From contig JAWZYU010000017.1 of NCBI GenBank assembly GCA_038380435.1, positions 21,885,283 through 21,949,282 of the forward strand: 64,000 nucleotides of DNA, in the 5' to 3' direction. Within the stretch, counting starts at the first letter, position 1, and each line of letters opens with the position of its first letter. The translations under genes and the position numbers were made by a program. The notes under the pieces were generated by a model. It saw nothing but the letters and a program-made list of their open reading frames with translations, was not told the origin of the DNA and did not search any database. Positions 36,001 to 51,000 of this stretch are shown here, in pieces. Source of the stretch: Ryuthela nishihirai. Its lineage: Eukaryota; Arthropoda; Arachnida; Araneae; Heptathelidae.

Positions 36001-39000
36001 CTCTTTAACATGCATGTACAGTTCATGGCTTTCCTTCATGTTGGGGCCATGGTTTAACATCCCAACTGATAGAGGGCAACCTTTCCAAGCCAATGGTATT
36101 CCCTTTCTCACTGAGGGAAAAACAAGAATTTGCAAAGAAAATTCTCAATGTAGGCACAGATGGGACTCAAACCTGGGGATTGCAGATTATGAACCAAGTG
36201 TGCTAGTGACTGAGCTAAAGTCAAATGATTTCTGAAATTTATATTTTTTTCCATTATACATTTTACACTTAAAACAAGATTCCAGTTCATTTTCCTTCAT
36301 TATGAAAAACGTATGGTCAGATATGAAAAGCTTGTTTTCAAGCAAGAAAGAGGACAATAACCCTTTGGCAAGTGGAAAGCATTACAGCCATTACTGTAAA
36401 TTAATAACATTAGCATGAAATAATAAAAATAAATCCTAAGCTGAATTACTGTTACAAAAGTTAGAAAATTAATTGAAAAAAGCTATAAAATGAAGAGGAA
36501 ATTTTAGAAAGGTCTTCCTTTATTAAAAAAAAAACACAACTGGAAAATTTTTCCTGGCAACTTACATCCCAACCCTTAATCTTACTTGTTTTTTTTTTTT
36601 AAATGACAGAAAAAATACACATATTAATGTTATTTCACTAATTGTGTAACGTTAATTTAAAATAATACAAGGAAAAAAAAATACAATTTTTGACTAGTCA
36701 AACTAAGTGAATTTTGCTTGACCAGTCTAAAAAAAAAAAGCAACTATGAATAAAACTGAATCTTTTAGTTATTGAATGATTTCATTTTCTTGCTTGAAAA
36801 CAAGCTTTCCTATCTGACCATATGTTTTTGAAATTTTAGATCATCTACAAAGGATCTGTTTGCATAATTAAAAATGATTGTCATAAGCATTAAACATGAA
36901 AAAAATGAAAAAATAATATATTAATAAGTAAAACAAAACAATTTGGTCATACTCACAAATGTGCACAAGTTCTAGCAGCTGCAGTATTGAACAAAGGAAA
37001 AGTATAAATAATAAATCGCAATTCCTTATGAGGGAGAAAAGAGTATATAATTATAAACCCAATGGCTGGATACAAAAGAATTCTGATCCTGCGATCAAGC
37101 CACATTCCTGAAGGAAATAGATATAGTGACAAGAGCAATGAACGAGGAAGAGCTGAGTAGAAATACCATGCCCAAGGAGATGTCTTGTGTATGTCAAGGA
37201 GATATAAAAGCTGTGACTTTGTCATAACTACCAAGCTACTACAATAAGAAATTAACAGTATGCTATATAAGTGGTATGAAAAGCATGGCATGTTGCAATT
37301 GGTTTAAAAATCTTTATGTATTATTATTACATGAAGTTTATGAAATAGTAAATATACGCCACATATTTCTCCCATACATTTCTTCTTTCAGCATATTTTT
37401 TACCCATGCATTGTGTCTAGGCTAGACATTACACTCAAAAGCAACTTACATTTCATAATTAACTAGATTCAATGGGGCTACAGAAGAATAAAAACCTAAA
37501 CCACACATCAAAGGAAAGCTGAATCTTGTAAGGTGTCCAGATTCCGATTAATAAAAACCAGGATATTTCATCAAATGTCAATTATGTTTACTAAACCAGG
37601 AGAGTTTAGTTATGGTTCTGATTTCAGTTTACTGAAATTGGGTCATTTCCCCTCAGAAGTGTAACTGCACAGAAAATGTAAGTAAATTTAAGGCAGTTGT
37701 AAATGGAGTAATAGGAATGAAGGACAATTCACAATAGGTGGGAAGAGCAATAATTCTCTAAGTGCAATGAATGCAGATTGCATAGTTATTCTGCATAGAT
37801 TGATGGTAAGCCTATGTCTCATAGAGATGCGACTTTTATTATTGTTAGGAGCATGTTAGAGAGAAGTTAATTTTCTTGGGACATGGGTAATTTGAAACCC
37901 TCATGTGTTATGCTTGCAGTTAAGTTCCTACCTTACTAACAACACTCAACTACTTCACCAGCATGCACTGAATGTTTGGTTAAATGTAAGAAACATTCTG
38001 TAATACCAAAAACATTAAGTATTAATAAGGCAAAATTTGACATAAGTTTAATGCAAATATTGCAAACAGCTGGAAGAAAAATTTTAAATAAGGTAATCAG
38101 AAACACTAGGAAGGTAATAAGATTAAAAGAAAAGGCAGTATATCAGCAATATTTAAGATTAAAAACTAATAATTTAACTCAGACAATGGGAAGAGTAATG
38201 TATAAATTAGAAAAGAAAACAGCACAAAACAAGAAAGACATAAAAAAAACTAGATAATTTAATAAATTTAAAGAATAATGGAATAAAGTTTAAGGGTGGG
38301 AAAAATCTAACAATGACAGATAAAAAACATTTCAATCTATCCAATTATAAATTAAATAATGAACAGAAAAGAATATTACAACAGGGAGCTAAATTTGCAT
38401 ATGAAAATGATACGATTATTATAAAGGAAATAATTCCCCAAATTGAACAATCTTTAAATAAAATACCACAGAAATATAAAGACATGGAAAGATTTAAATT
38501 ATATAAAACAATAAATATATCCAAAATAATAAAAATAGTAATAATGCAGGGACATAAAAGTTCTGCAGGATTTAAAAAAGAATAATGAAAAAAAAAAAAG
38601 TTCTTGCTGATAAAACAAACCAAATAGTATTATTGGGTAAAGAGGATTATGATCAAAAAATAGATGAAACATTTACACAGTTAAAATGCAAATATATGAA
38701 AAACGATCCTATACCAACAGTATTACACAAATTAACTGAGCTTAGAAATGATCCTTTCTACCGGAGATAATAGCAAAAAAAATGTATACCCCCAATGTAT
38801 CCATATATACCTCAACTTTTTGTTAATATTAAGCTGCATAAAGAAAATAAACCATTTAGGCCATTAGTATGCAAAAGAAAATTACCAACATATAATCTAA
38901 AAGCTGCACTACATGAATTTTTTAAACCTTATTTTCCCCCTACTAAATATATCTTGACATCAAGTCATGAAGCATTATGTATAATTAGGAACTCTCCCAT

Positions 39001-42000
39001 TAATGAACAAACCACCATGCACTCACTAGATGTCATATTGCTCTATCCCAGCACTCCATGCCTGGATGCAGCGATGTGACTTAAAGCCAAGTAGTTGCCA
39101 GGCAGTTTGCCCCAGAGTACTTTAGTGTACATGAGGCCATGGATCTGGCTACCTCTTCTAATTTTTTCAATGTTAACAATCGAACGTGACTCCAGACCGA
39201 GGAGGTCCCAATGTATCACCTGCCTGGACTCATGGCCAACGTTGTTATGCGACATGTTGAGGAAACAGCACTAACAAAAACTACTCTATCCATCCTTGGA
39301 ACCATCCTTGTATTTACGATACATCGAAGATATTTTAATTTTTTGGCCCTATTCAATAGAACAGTTAAATGAATTAATCAATATCTTAATGTACCACTAG
39401 CAATTAAGTTTACGTGAGTCAGAAGAAAATCACAAGAAAATTGACAACTGACATATCTAAATATTATAATCACAAGAAAAAACAATTCTTGTGAAATGGC
39501 TGTCTGGAGAAAAGCAGCATAAGTAAATAAAAAAAAATAAATATCCCCTCAAGCAGGTGCTTGCCACAGAGACCTGACAGGAGCATGCCAGTTTATATGT
39601 CATAGTAGAAGGTCTGTGAGGATGGCAGGATCTCAGCAGAAAAACAACACAAACATACATGCCTTACCCAGGGCTCGAACCCAGGTCCCTTAGATCAGTA
39701 GCCAAGCATGCTAACCACTCGGACACGGGACAGCTGCATATATATCTAATTATATACCTGCTAACTCAGCACATCCAATTAAACATAAAAAAGCGAGTAT
39801 TCTTCCTCATTTCATTAGAGTATATAGATATTGTTCTGAAAAAGTATCATTACAAAAAGAATTAAGACTATATAAAAAGAAAAGCAGGCCAAGTGGGATA
39901 TTCCCAACAAAGTTTAAATAGATATGGGAAAGAAACAAAATTTAAAGTACAAAAATGCTCACAACCAGCACTAAATCATGAAAAATATGCATGTAGCTAA
40001 AATTAAAGCTATTTAATTCTCTATGACACTGTTAAATGTTTTAAGCACTTCAACACATGGACTATGCTATCAAGTATCAATAATTATTAAGGAGAGATTT
40101 ACGTACCATGCCATAGAGGATGGGTAATAATAGGAACTTCTTGGGATGCTTTCGGTGAGAAATTTAAAATTCAACGTTCTTGCTGGCAAGTGATGTCTCA
40201 GTGGAGATTAAAATAAGGATGATGGCTGCCAATGGTCTACCCGCATTGGCGAATGAAATAACCATTTATACTTTTGATAGCATAGAGTGCTTAAAAAAAG
40301 TTTCTGATTCATGACGTGCATTTCACGCCCTTCTTATCAGCACTTCATCAGGTGGGAAGACCATTGGCAGCCGTCATCCTTATTTTAATCTCCACAGAGA
40401 TGTCACTTGCCGGCAAGAACATTGAATTTTAAATTTCTCACCGAAAGCATCCCAAGAAGTTCCTGTTACTACCCATCCTCTACTGCATGGTACATAAATC
40501 TCTCCTTAATAATTATTGATACTTGATAGCACAAGTCCATGTGTTGAAGTGCTTAAAAATATTTAACACTATCATAGAGATTTAAATAGCTTTATTTTTA
40601 ATTACCGCACTGTGTACCTCTACTATAATTTTTGTTATGCATGTAGCTTTCCATATACTAAGAATCTAGCAAAAATCATGGAAAATATCCTTAAAAACAT
40701 GATATTAGCCTACCTACCACTGTATCCCATATTATTAAAAATTTGACAATAAATGACATGTATAAACAAGCACCTACAGGAGGAGTTTACGAGATTAACA
40801 TCCCCGACCCCTCAAAATTATTACAAGGAAAAGATAAGTACATAAGAAAAACTTACAAACAATATGATATTAGAATGCAAGAACATAAAAAAAGATATAA
40901 TAAAAAGTAATTTGAATGCAGCATTTGCTCAAACTACATTAAATAATAATTTAAAAATAGTGAAAATTGATTTCACACCTTTAATAGCTCTAAAATCCAA
41001 ATTTCAACTTCTTTATGCCAAGAAATTAGCAATATATATATATACATGAATCTAAATAAAATATGTAATACAGACATTCCACCCCTTCCTTTGGCATAAA
41101 ATCTTCTATTACATCAGCAACAATGCATGCGTACAAATATGCAAGATTACGTTGCTGATGATGAAACAAGTGAGACAGGTATATAGGTGGAGGAATCAGA
41201 TGTCTGGGGGTGGACCTGGTGATGCCATGACAAGGAAATATGGCAAAAAGCGTTGCTCTGTGACATCTTGGAGCATGCACAGTCCTTTTGAAATGTTTTT
41301 AATATTTTAACATTGATATGCAAAGTTTTTGTTTTTTAAAATTTTAAGTCTTGGGGAAGTGCACAAAGAATAATACCATCCCAGTTTAAGCACAAAAGCT
41401 ATTTGTTCTTCAAAATACTCTAGTCAGTTAAGATCTGGACAAAAAACATATGTAAAAGAAAAACACAATGACAAAGGATCATTCATCTTGTGCCTTGTAC
41501 AACAGCATTTTGCAAGCTAATGGAAACATCAACTGTGCTTTAAACAAGGACTGGTAAGCAATGGAGGTATTAACATCTACAACCTAAGAGCAATATTCAG
41601 CTGGAGGAAAGTATCAGTGCTGAAATGAACTCCATCGCTGCTGTACCAGCCAACTTATAACTGGTAAATATTTTTAAACTACTATCTACTCTAGATCAAC
41701 TTTGTATTAATCTACAAACTATGATTTTAAGGCTAAGAGGTATGTAATGGTTTTAAAAGGGAAAGGTATGAACTGTAACAAGTCAAAGCCAGAGGGCATT
41801 TTTACATGTGTGTTCCACCTGATAGTCGAGTGCACTCATGACTTGAGGTTCTGAAATTTTGTAACAGCATTTATTGTGGTTATTAAACAATGTACCTATT
41901 TTTTCAGTATACCGTTGTAAAAAGTCTTATCAAAATTAATCTGCTTCTACAATGTTCAAAATTTTTACTTTAATAAAATTCAGAATTTTATTTAATTTGG

Positions 42001-45000
42001 TATATAACATGGCCTATTTCTGTTGATTAGTTATTTGTTAAAAATATTCTAAAGTTGACTTGTTTATTGGACTCTGAAACAAGTCTGGACTTTTCTCAAA
42101 GTATGGTACAGAGAAAAAGAAACTGAAGAAATGTTTACTTCAAACAAAAAATTTTTTTGTTATTCAGAAATAAATAGCCCTTCTATTCATGTGCATTATA
42201 ATCATCTCTGTCTATTAGTGTTTTTTAAATAAATTTTTATTTGTGTTGTCAGATGCATTTTCTTACTATATGACTCTAAAAAAAGTCCTATTAAAATAAA
42301 ACTTGTCCTCATTTTTTGCTAAATATTTTGTTTTCAGGAAATCCAGAATTAAATGCTGATTAATTTGGCATATAACATGCCATAATTTCTTTCATTAGTT
42401 ATTTGGCAAAAAAGTTCTAAAGTTAAATTTGGCCTTTAGATGTAAACCAGTTTTTCAGGCTGGACACTGGAAGAGTTAAACCATAACAAAATATTTTTTA
42501 AATCAATATCAAAAATACATATAAAGGATACACCCCATTCAGAACTTTTATTGAGGAAAATATTAAACCAGAGAACTTCACCTTCTGGCCACAATGTTCG
42601 CTTCCAAAAATAGGAATCAACTGTTATAGTAAGACCTGAAAATTATTAACATTAATCATATATAATGTAAATGTCACAATAATAAAGTATATTAAAAAGA
42701 AAATTCACTATAATTAATATTGTTCACAATACTTAAAAATAAAATCAAGTTGCAGATTTGGCCTTGCAAGCCACTATGGAGAATTGTTCAACAGTTCTTT
42801 CAAACAAATCAATATAATAAATATATTTATAAACCATTATTAGAAAGTATCACGCTATCATGGTCTTATTTACAGGGTAATATATGTTATAACTAGAAGA
42901 ACGCATATCGCCTCTGGCGAATAAGGAAATCCCATTTTTAAAGAGAACCAAGTTTTTCATTTACCGGCTTTTTCACTCCTTAAAAGTTTTAATTTGAGCA
43001 TGGAAAATGCAAATAACAGTTATTTTATAAAACATATTAGTAATTAAACAACATAAAAATTATTCATCTTTATATTTTTCTTAAATTTGAAAACTTGCTT
43101 TTATCACACCTTGGGGGTAAATTATTGTTGTCAGTATAATATCTCTTAACATTCTACCACTAAAATTGAACAGATCACTTGAAACATTCATTAAGAGTTT
43201 TATCATTTCTCTATTTAGTGATCTCTAATGATATAAATTAAAACTAAGTATTTGAAAAATGCGAATTATATTTCATTAGTACCAATCCAACTAAAAAATA
43301 GTATTTCAATTAGCTCTTAGAGCAAAACAACTGCATGTCCCACCCTGGGCATAAGGGGTCACTCATTGCTGCCAATGGAAATGTCATAATCTTCACATTC
43401 CATCATTGAAATTTCAAATTTCTAGCATAAATATGTCATTTGCAATATTCGTTAAAATGTTTGGAATTTTTGATTTTTTTCCAATGTTAGAAAGCACAGT
43501 TATAGCTTTTGAGATATTCAAAAAGTGTAATTTGTATATTGCATCAATACCTATCCAATCTAAAAATAATTTTTAATTTATCTCCAAAATCAAACAAATA
43601 ACTCTTAAAACAAAGAAGTTGCATTCCCATCCATTTTAATTTGTAACATTATTATATACAATAGTATCTCAGTGTACAAATTAACTAATGTTATAAATAT
43701 TGAACACAAACATTAATTAATAGATTCTGAAAAATATTCATCGCCATCACGGCGGGAATCGAACCTGCATCATGAATCTGGAGAGATGCGGGTTAGATTC
43801 CCGCTGTGGCGGCGATGAATTTTTTTCAGAATCTATTAATTAATGTATGATGTCTATCTTAACAGGGAATACTGTGCATTCACTTTGGATTGATTTTTAA
43901 TTATATATTAACGTCTTAGCATTAGCGACCTTCTCATTAACATCTGATAATCAAATGCAATGACTGAAAAAGTTGCATCTCCTTGAGTACAGATGGCACT
44001 GTCCCAGTCACATCTCAGGAAGAAGATTTATAAGGTCATATTCTGAAAGAATTCGTTGTCCGACACGTGGTGCAATGGTAGCTCGCTCTGGCATGAATGT
44101 GGAGAGATGCGGGTTCGATTCCCGCCATGGCAGCGATGAATTTTTTTCAGAATCTATTATTTAATGTTTGATGTCTATCTTAACAGGGAATACTGTGCAT
44201 TCACTTTGGATTGATTTTTAATTATATATTAATGTCTTAGCATTAGCGACCTTCTCATTAACATCTGATAATCAAATGCAACGACTGAAAAAGTTGCATC
44301 TCCTTGAGTTTAGATGGTGCTGTCTCAGTCACGTCTCAGGAAGAAGATTTATAAGGTCATATTCTGAAAGAATTTGTTGTCTGACGTGTGGTGCAATGGT
44401 AGCGCGCTCTAGCATGAATCTGGAGAGATGCGGGTTCGATTCCCGCCGTGGCAGCGATGAATTTTTTTCAGAATCTATTAATTACTGTTTGATGTCTATC
44501 TTAACAGGGAATACTGTGCATTCACTTTGGATTGATTTTTAATATTGGACACACTTTAAACTTTACTATAGTCCTGTTGTTTACCATAGTAGCAGCAGCA
44601 TTGTCATTTAAAAACCCTTTAACAATTTTAAATAGCCTCCAGAAAGTGTAAGATATGCTGAAATATAGAATTTTTATGCCTACTAAATCCTTGAATATTT
44701 CAATTAGCCAGAAAATAACTCAGTATATAATAATATGATTATTAAAAAAAATACTGAAAGGTGCAAAAAAAGTTATAATTAGGTTCATCAGCAAATATAA
44801 GACTAGACAGTATAGGTAACTGGTTATAGCTATTAAAAGAGCTTTAAAATATATTATTACTGGTAGTGAATTGCAAATGTTATGTAAATAGTTGATATTG
44901 CACTTGTAGTTCAACTGATAGGCAAATAAGAGCCTACTTATTGTTCTGAAGGGTTTAACCTAGTTAAAAATTTCAATTAATATTATATTTAATGTATTGG

Positions 45001-48000
45001 CTAAACACTGTAATGCACAAGATCTATCATTTTCAAAGTTTAACATGCAGCAACTTTATCAAACATGCATTTTATAAATATTTAAACATAGCTTTTGACA
45101 GAAGAAAAACTGTTTAAAAACATGCAATGTATAGTATTTAGTAAAAATTTAAGTTTATACTCACCAAGGACACTAAGTCCAGCAGGAAGTCCCCAGCACA
45201 AAAGAGAAATAAAACCTATTCGACGTGTTACTAGGTCAATTAAAACAATGAAAAAAATCAGAATACTTAGTTCTGCACGGAAAATTATTACCCCAGCAGC
45301 AGCAACGAATATAAACATTCTATGATTCTGTGTCAACCAGAAGTGATAAGCAAGTAATGCTGCAAAATAAAGTTTGTTTTAAAATAGCTATATAGTCTAC
45401 ATGAGATTAATTATATTTATTAAACTTTCTAGTATAGATACAATTATTTCATATAAACACTGTGTTAATATGAGTCAATTATAGTAATCAAAATATGCAA
45501 AAATCAATCCATAGTAAATACACAAATTACCTGTGGATAAAGAATTCAATAAATACTTATGCAGAAAAAAATTATTTTTTCTGACAGTGCAGGACTCAAA
45601 ATCACAATTATCTAGAGTGCCAGAGTGTTCTAACCACTAAACCAACCACTGGTTCCACAATATAGAGAGCCATAAGTTTGAGTCCCACAATGTCAGCAAA
45701 AATTTTTTTCCACATAAATATTTATTAAAATATGCAAGTTTCAATTCAAACTGCATCCCATCTAATAGGTATGAAGCAATATATATATATTCACAATTTA
45801 TCAATATCAGCAAGAATTAAATTAACAGGTCAATATGCAGTTTACTGAAGAATATCATAAAATACTTTTTTAACACTACTAAAGATAAATGACAATAACT
45901 GTCATCCATTTATCACTACGAAAAAGTTTCAGACAGTTCTAGGAAACATCATATGCATATATTGTTCTATTTATGCATTATCATCTCAATTTGCACAACA
46001 GAAAGTTCATAAGCTATGTCAACTGCAAAGTCACAAATTTCAAAAAATCTTACGGTCTGATTTTTTTTATTCAATAAAATGATGATGGCAGGGGTACAAG
46101 TGGCAATCTAAACATGAAGTGATATTAAAATGAGTAATTATTTTGAGTAAAAAGGATATAAGTTCATCTTTTTAACCTGTGCTGTTATAGACGAGATTAG
46201 AATTTTATAAATTAGAGATTAGAAATTTTATCCCTTTCCAATATATTTACAGTCATTAGTAAAGTCAAGAGGGGACAAAAATCGACCATTTGGAGAAAAT
46301 ATATTTCAAAGAAATCATTAGTTAATGTATTTACATTAACAAACACAACAATAATTTTTGCAATTTCCTTCTCTTCCCAGCTTCTTCCAAAAATCATGGC
46401 TATATCACTACATATAGTAATACTAAGTTGAAACCTAGACAACCATTATTATCCAAAGAAAAATGGTAGCACACTTTTTTTAGCCTAAAATCGAATTTTT
46501 CGTGTTGATAAAGATTTAACACTATTTCTGAAAAACAGAAAATAAAAATATAGAATTACAATACAAAAATTTTTTTTAGTAATATTAATTGAAGAAAGTT
46601 TTTGACAATAAAATATTCCTTTGACATTTTAAAGAAATAAAATTCATTGGGGTGTAATCATCCTTCTATTAAAATAAAATTATATATATATATATATCTT
46701 ACTTAATTAATTTATAGTTTTGTTATTAATCTGATGTAAAGGTGAAAAATAGAACCATCTTATAATGTTTGCCCAATATTCTTTTAATGTATATTTTAAA
46801 TAAAACAATAAAATCAGATGCTTATGGAAAAAAAGAATATCAGCAACTTTGGTATTAAAGTTAAATAAAGGGATAAAATGGAGATAATATCTTTCTTAAT
46901 TACTATAAGCTATATATTACAATATATTTATCTATAAGAATATATCTATTTCAGTTATAAATACCATTAAGGACAGCTACACTCACAAGAGTTAAAATTA
47001 ACTTAAACAGTATATGTGGAAGACCTTGTTGTATTTAATAGCTTGATATTTCCATAAATGTATATATATATAACCATAAAGCATTTATTGGGTACAGATA
47101 CTAATATTAGTTACAAATTTTAAACAAAATATTGATTAGATAATAAAAGTATGAAAAAAAATAAATTGTCTTTTTATTACTGTTGAAGTTGCAATGATAA
47201 TACAGTTTCAGAATTCAAATATAAGAAACTGAATTGCAATTCTGAAAAAAGATCATTTAGTAAAACTGTATAAAAAAAGTTAACAATTTTTACAACAATA
47301 TTTAAATAATTTTTTATGCAGAGAAAACTTTAGCATTTCTATTTAATTAAGCAGAGAGAACAGTGATTTCATGAATAAAAATATTCAATTTTTAGCAATA
47401 TAAGTGAGTCAATACTTATATGTGTAACACATTGATGCTATTCTTTTTTTTTGAAAAATTATAACTGAAGGATAAAATAACATAAATAGGTGCAGTATTT
47501 CTCCATTTCATGTTATATATAATATTCAATCTGACAAAAAAAGTTAACTGTCACATTGATGTGTAATTCCAAATGAAGGAATGCCATTAAGGGGCAGATA
47601 TTAGTAAAATTTAAAATAAAGTACCACATTGCTATCTACTATTGCATTTTGACCATAAAACATGACATAGATAAAGCACTCCTTTGAATGATAACTATAA
47701 TGAGAGATTTATTCTAAATTTAGCTATAATTATTAATTCACTATGCAAATGATTAAAAAAGATGATATATCAGTAGTCCCCAAATTTGTTTAATCAATGG
47801 ATCACATTGGCATTTGTCTGGTGGTTCACTGGCAGAAGATTCGTCATTTTATAAGATCTATTTCATTTAAAGATTTAAACAGTATAACTTATGTCTAGGT
47901 TATGTAATATTTTCAAGAAAAGGGTTACACATATTATTGAATGTCACTGAGAAAATGTTAATAAAAATATTTATTAGAACAAAAATATAAAAAACCGATT

Positions 48001-51000
48001 ATTACAAATAATGGAGGAACAAAAAATATCATTCAAAACAAAGCACGATCACAGCAAATCCAACAATGTATTTGTCAAAGTTTAATTTGAATTTTCTAGT
48101 TTCTCAATTGCTTTGTGGGACACACATGAACCTGTGCTGCTACAGAGGAAATAAATCATGGACTGTTGTGTAGAAAATGTTGAATTAGTTGATTTAAAAT
48201 AAAACCAAGCTCTATCATATTCAAACTGCATCCCATTTAATAATAAATAAAAATAAGGCTTGTAGTAATTATATAAAAAGCTTCTGGAACTAAAAATCTC
48301 ATCAGAGACAATGAGCCTAAAAAACATGAATTATCGTAAACAATTTACTACCGATCTGCTGTATTTTTTTATATGACAAAAAAGTCCCCAGAACTAAATA
48401 GTGCCATCAGAGACAACAAGCCTATATAAAAAAAAACTATTGTGAACAACAATTCATCCCTGATCATAGCATAAAAAAGCCCCCAGATTAGTGATAACAA
48501 GCCTAAAAAACATGAAGTATCATAAACAATGCCCTGCCATCAACATTATTAAAAAAAACAGAACATGAAAATCTCATCAGAGACAACTGTTTTAAACAAA
48601 GCATATCATTAATAAAGAAATCACCCAATTTCCCACTTAACACAATAACAGAGAATATGCATTAACTAAATATCATAAATCCTCTGCAACTTTCAGTACT
48701 TACCTGAAGTAAAATTTACACCTTTATTCTATATATATATGGGAATTAAATCCAAATTGCATTAAAGAAGTACAATTATATGAATAGCCCACTCCTTCCT
48801 TGAAAATAAACTCATAACTTTTATTCACCTAAGAAGGTTAGACCTGAAATAAAAAAATTAAGAACCAGAGGCCACACAAAACATATTAACACACAATACA
48901 ATAAATTGTTTGATATGATCAAGGTTCAAGGTGTTGTAAATTCATGGTGAAATTAGCATCCAATGAGGGGATAGAGCTATTATACTCTATGTCATTCACT
49001 TAAGTTACTTTACACACCTTCAGAACATTGTTACCACTCATGGTGCCATCTAGTGAGCTGAGTGCCATAAACTGCAGGTATACCTGCATGTTGATTATTT
49101 GTCACTAGTTATTAACAATGAAATAAATTTACAAAAAAATTGAAAAATAAATAAATACCCCCTCAAGCAGCTGCTTGCCACAGATGTCTGACAGGAGCCT
49201 GTCAGTTTATTTGCCACAGTAGAAGATCTGAGAGGATGGCAGGAAAAACAAAAAAAAAAATTAAAACAGTCTTGTGAGCCTTGATTGTTTATGGGTGAAA
49301 ATAAATTAGCCTTCTCATTCAAACAATCCAAGATTAGCGATGATCATTTTATAGTACCTATTAATCGATTACACTGGGCAACACACAAAAAGGCTTTGAA
49401 ATGAAAATAGCCAATCTTTACTAATTTCGAGGTGCTGAACATAAAAAGGACAATAAAATTTGTTGATTGGCTCTTGTTTAAGACAGACAGAAATGGTCAT
49501 GTATAAATGACTTGTCTGCTTTGAGTACACAGGTAAGCATTTCGCAACGCTGTATTTTAAACTCCAGATTGCAGCATATTGCGCTGTATTGCATCAGCCC
49601 ACCATACACACAACCCCCGGAGGTATTGCATCATTGTCTGATGCAATGTAGTTGTCATGAAATCGCAGCTTTATGATCATAAACAAAAGATGATGCAATC
49701 GTTAGTTGTAAGTGACATCTCGCAGGGTGAGCAAGCCTTTTGAGTGACTCCTATTTCCCCTGAGTTATAAGTACCACACAAGTGATAATTCCAGTTTTAA
49801 TCCAGTAGTAGTGATGCCTCATAACCTCATAATAATGCAGATACATTTTGTTACATTTGCGGGGAAGTGATGTTTGCAAGCCAGAAAAGGGCCATCACTC
49901 CAATAGTGAAAGAGGCATATGAGTTTTATTTTGGATGCAAGATCGGGGACCAGGACAAGGCCTGAGCCCCACACATATGCTGCAGTATATGTGCAAGAAA
50001 CCTTCCGGAAGTGGCTGAAAGGCGAAAAAGTGGCGATGCCATTTGCTGTTCCTATGGTTTGGAGAGAGCCAAGCAATCATGCAAATGACTGCTACTTCTG
50101 CATGGTTCCACCTGTTTCTGGAGGCATCACAAGGAAAAAGAAGTGGTAACAGCGTACTTGAATATACAATCTGCTCTCTGACCAATTCTGCACGGCGAAG
50201 GCCTTCCTGTTCTGGAACCTCCAAAAGAATTTTCCATCAATTCAGATGATGATGACGAGGGAGGCGAATTGACGTCGGGTTCTCCGAAGCCTTCGGGTTC
50301 TCCGAAGCCTTCGGTGTCTAATGATGATCTGTACATCTGCCCCGGTGCGTCATCTGCGCTACACATTCTCACCAAAGAAGAAATGAACAGCATATAGGAA
50401 ATAACAACATATAAGAAATCTTTCGCGATCTGGAGCTGTCCACTACCAAAGCAGAGTTACTTGGATCAAGACTTAAACAATGGAATCTTCTCAAGCAAAA
50501 TGTCCAAGTGGCTTCGTTTCAAACTCATCATGAGCAGTTTGTGCCTTACTTCAAAAAGGAAGATGACCTTATATTCTGCTCCGATGTAGATGGCCTGATG
50601 AATGTCTTGGAATCAAACATGATGCTCAAGAATGGCAACTATTCATAGACTCCTTGAAATCGAGTCCCAAGATGGTGTTGCTGCATAATGGAAATCGACT
50701 TCCATCCACTCCGGTCAGACATGCTGTTTACATGAAAGAAACCTATGACAACCTAAAACAGCTGCTGAACTGTCTTCAACAGCAAGTATGGCTGGCATCT
50801 CTGTTGTGACTTGAAGGTAGTGGTTATGTTGATGTGTCTGCAGCTGGGATATAAAAAAAAATGAATTAAAATCAAGCAGCTGCTTGCCACAGATGTCTGA
50901 CAGGAGCCTGTCAGTTTATTTGCCACAGTAGAAAATCTGAGAGGATGGCAGGAAAAACAAAAAAAAAAAAATTTAAAATGAATTGTTCACAATAGTTTTT

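Larger units (their letters stand above)
37976..41010 (+). mobile_element. Penelope-like element, decayed, with two insertions
   Basis: Blocks in order: a Lys-rich N-terminal part with [20 protein letters not shown] (38330), [24 protein letters not shown] text (38600), [18 protein letters not shown] (38818), [10 protein letters not shown] (RT motif A, 39020), [17 protein letters not shown] (39220), [10 protein letters not shown] (motif C with E for D, 39320), VWRKAA (39500), [18 protein letters not shown] (39790), [10 protein letters not shown] (40650) and GGVYEINIP ... [18 protein letters not shown] (GIY-YIG-like, 40780). The order RT then GIY-YIG is diagnostic of Penelope elements. Frameshifts, stops and a lost catalytic Asp show it is dead. 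Confidence 0.85.

Noticed and set aside
41030..41045. TA microsatellites (also 46680-46697 and 47060-47071) as regulatory sites
   Set aside because: Short simple repeats in AT-rich introns with no supporting context.
43715..44545. CRISPR-like array because of regular spacing
   Set aside because: The units are 321 bases and repeat throughout, with no spacers, and the DNA is plainly eukaryotic.
49895..50224. 109-residue reverse frame overlapping the transposon ORF
   Set aside because: It is the antisense shadow of the Cys-rich ORF, whose + strand text has clear conserved blocks.
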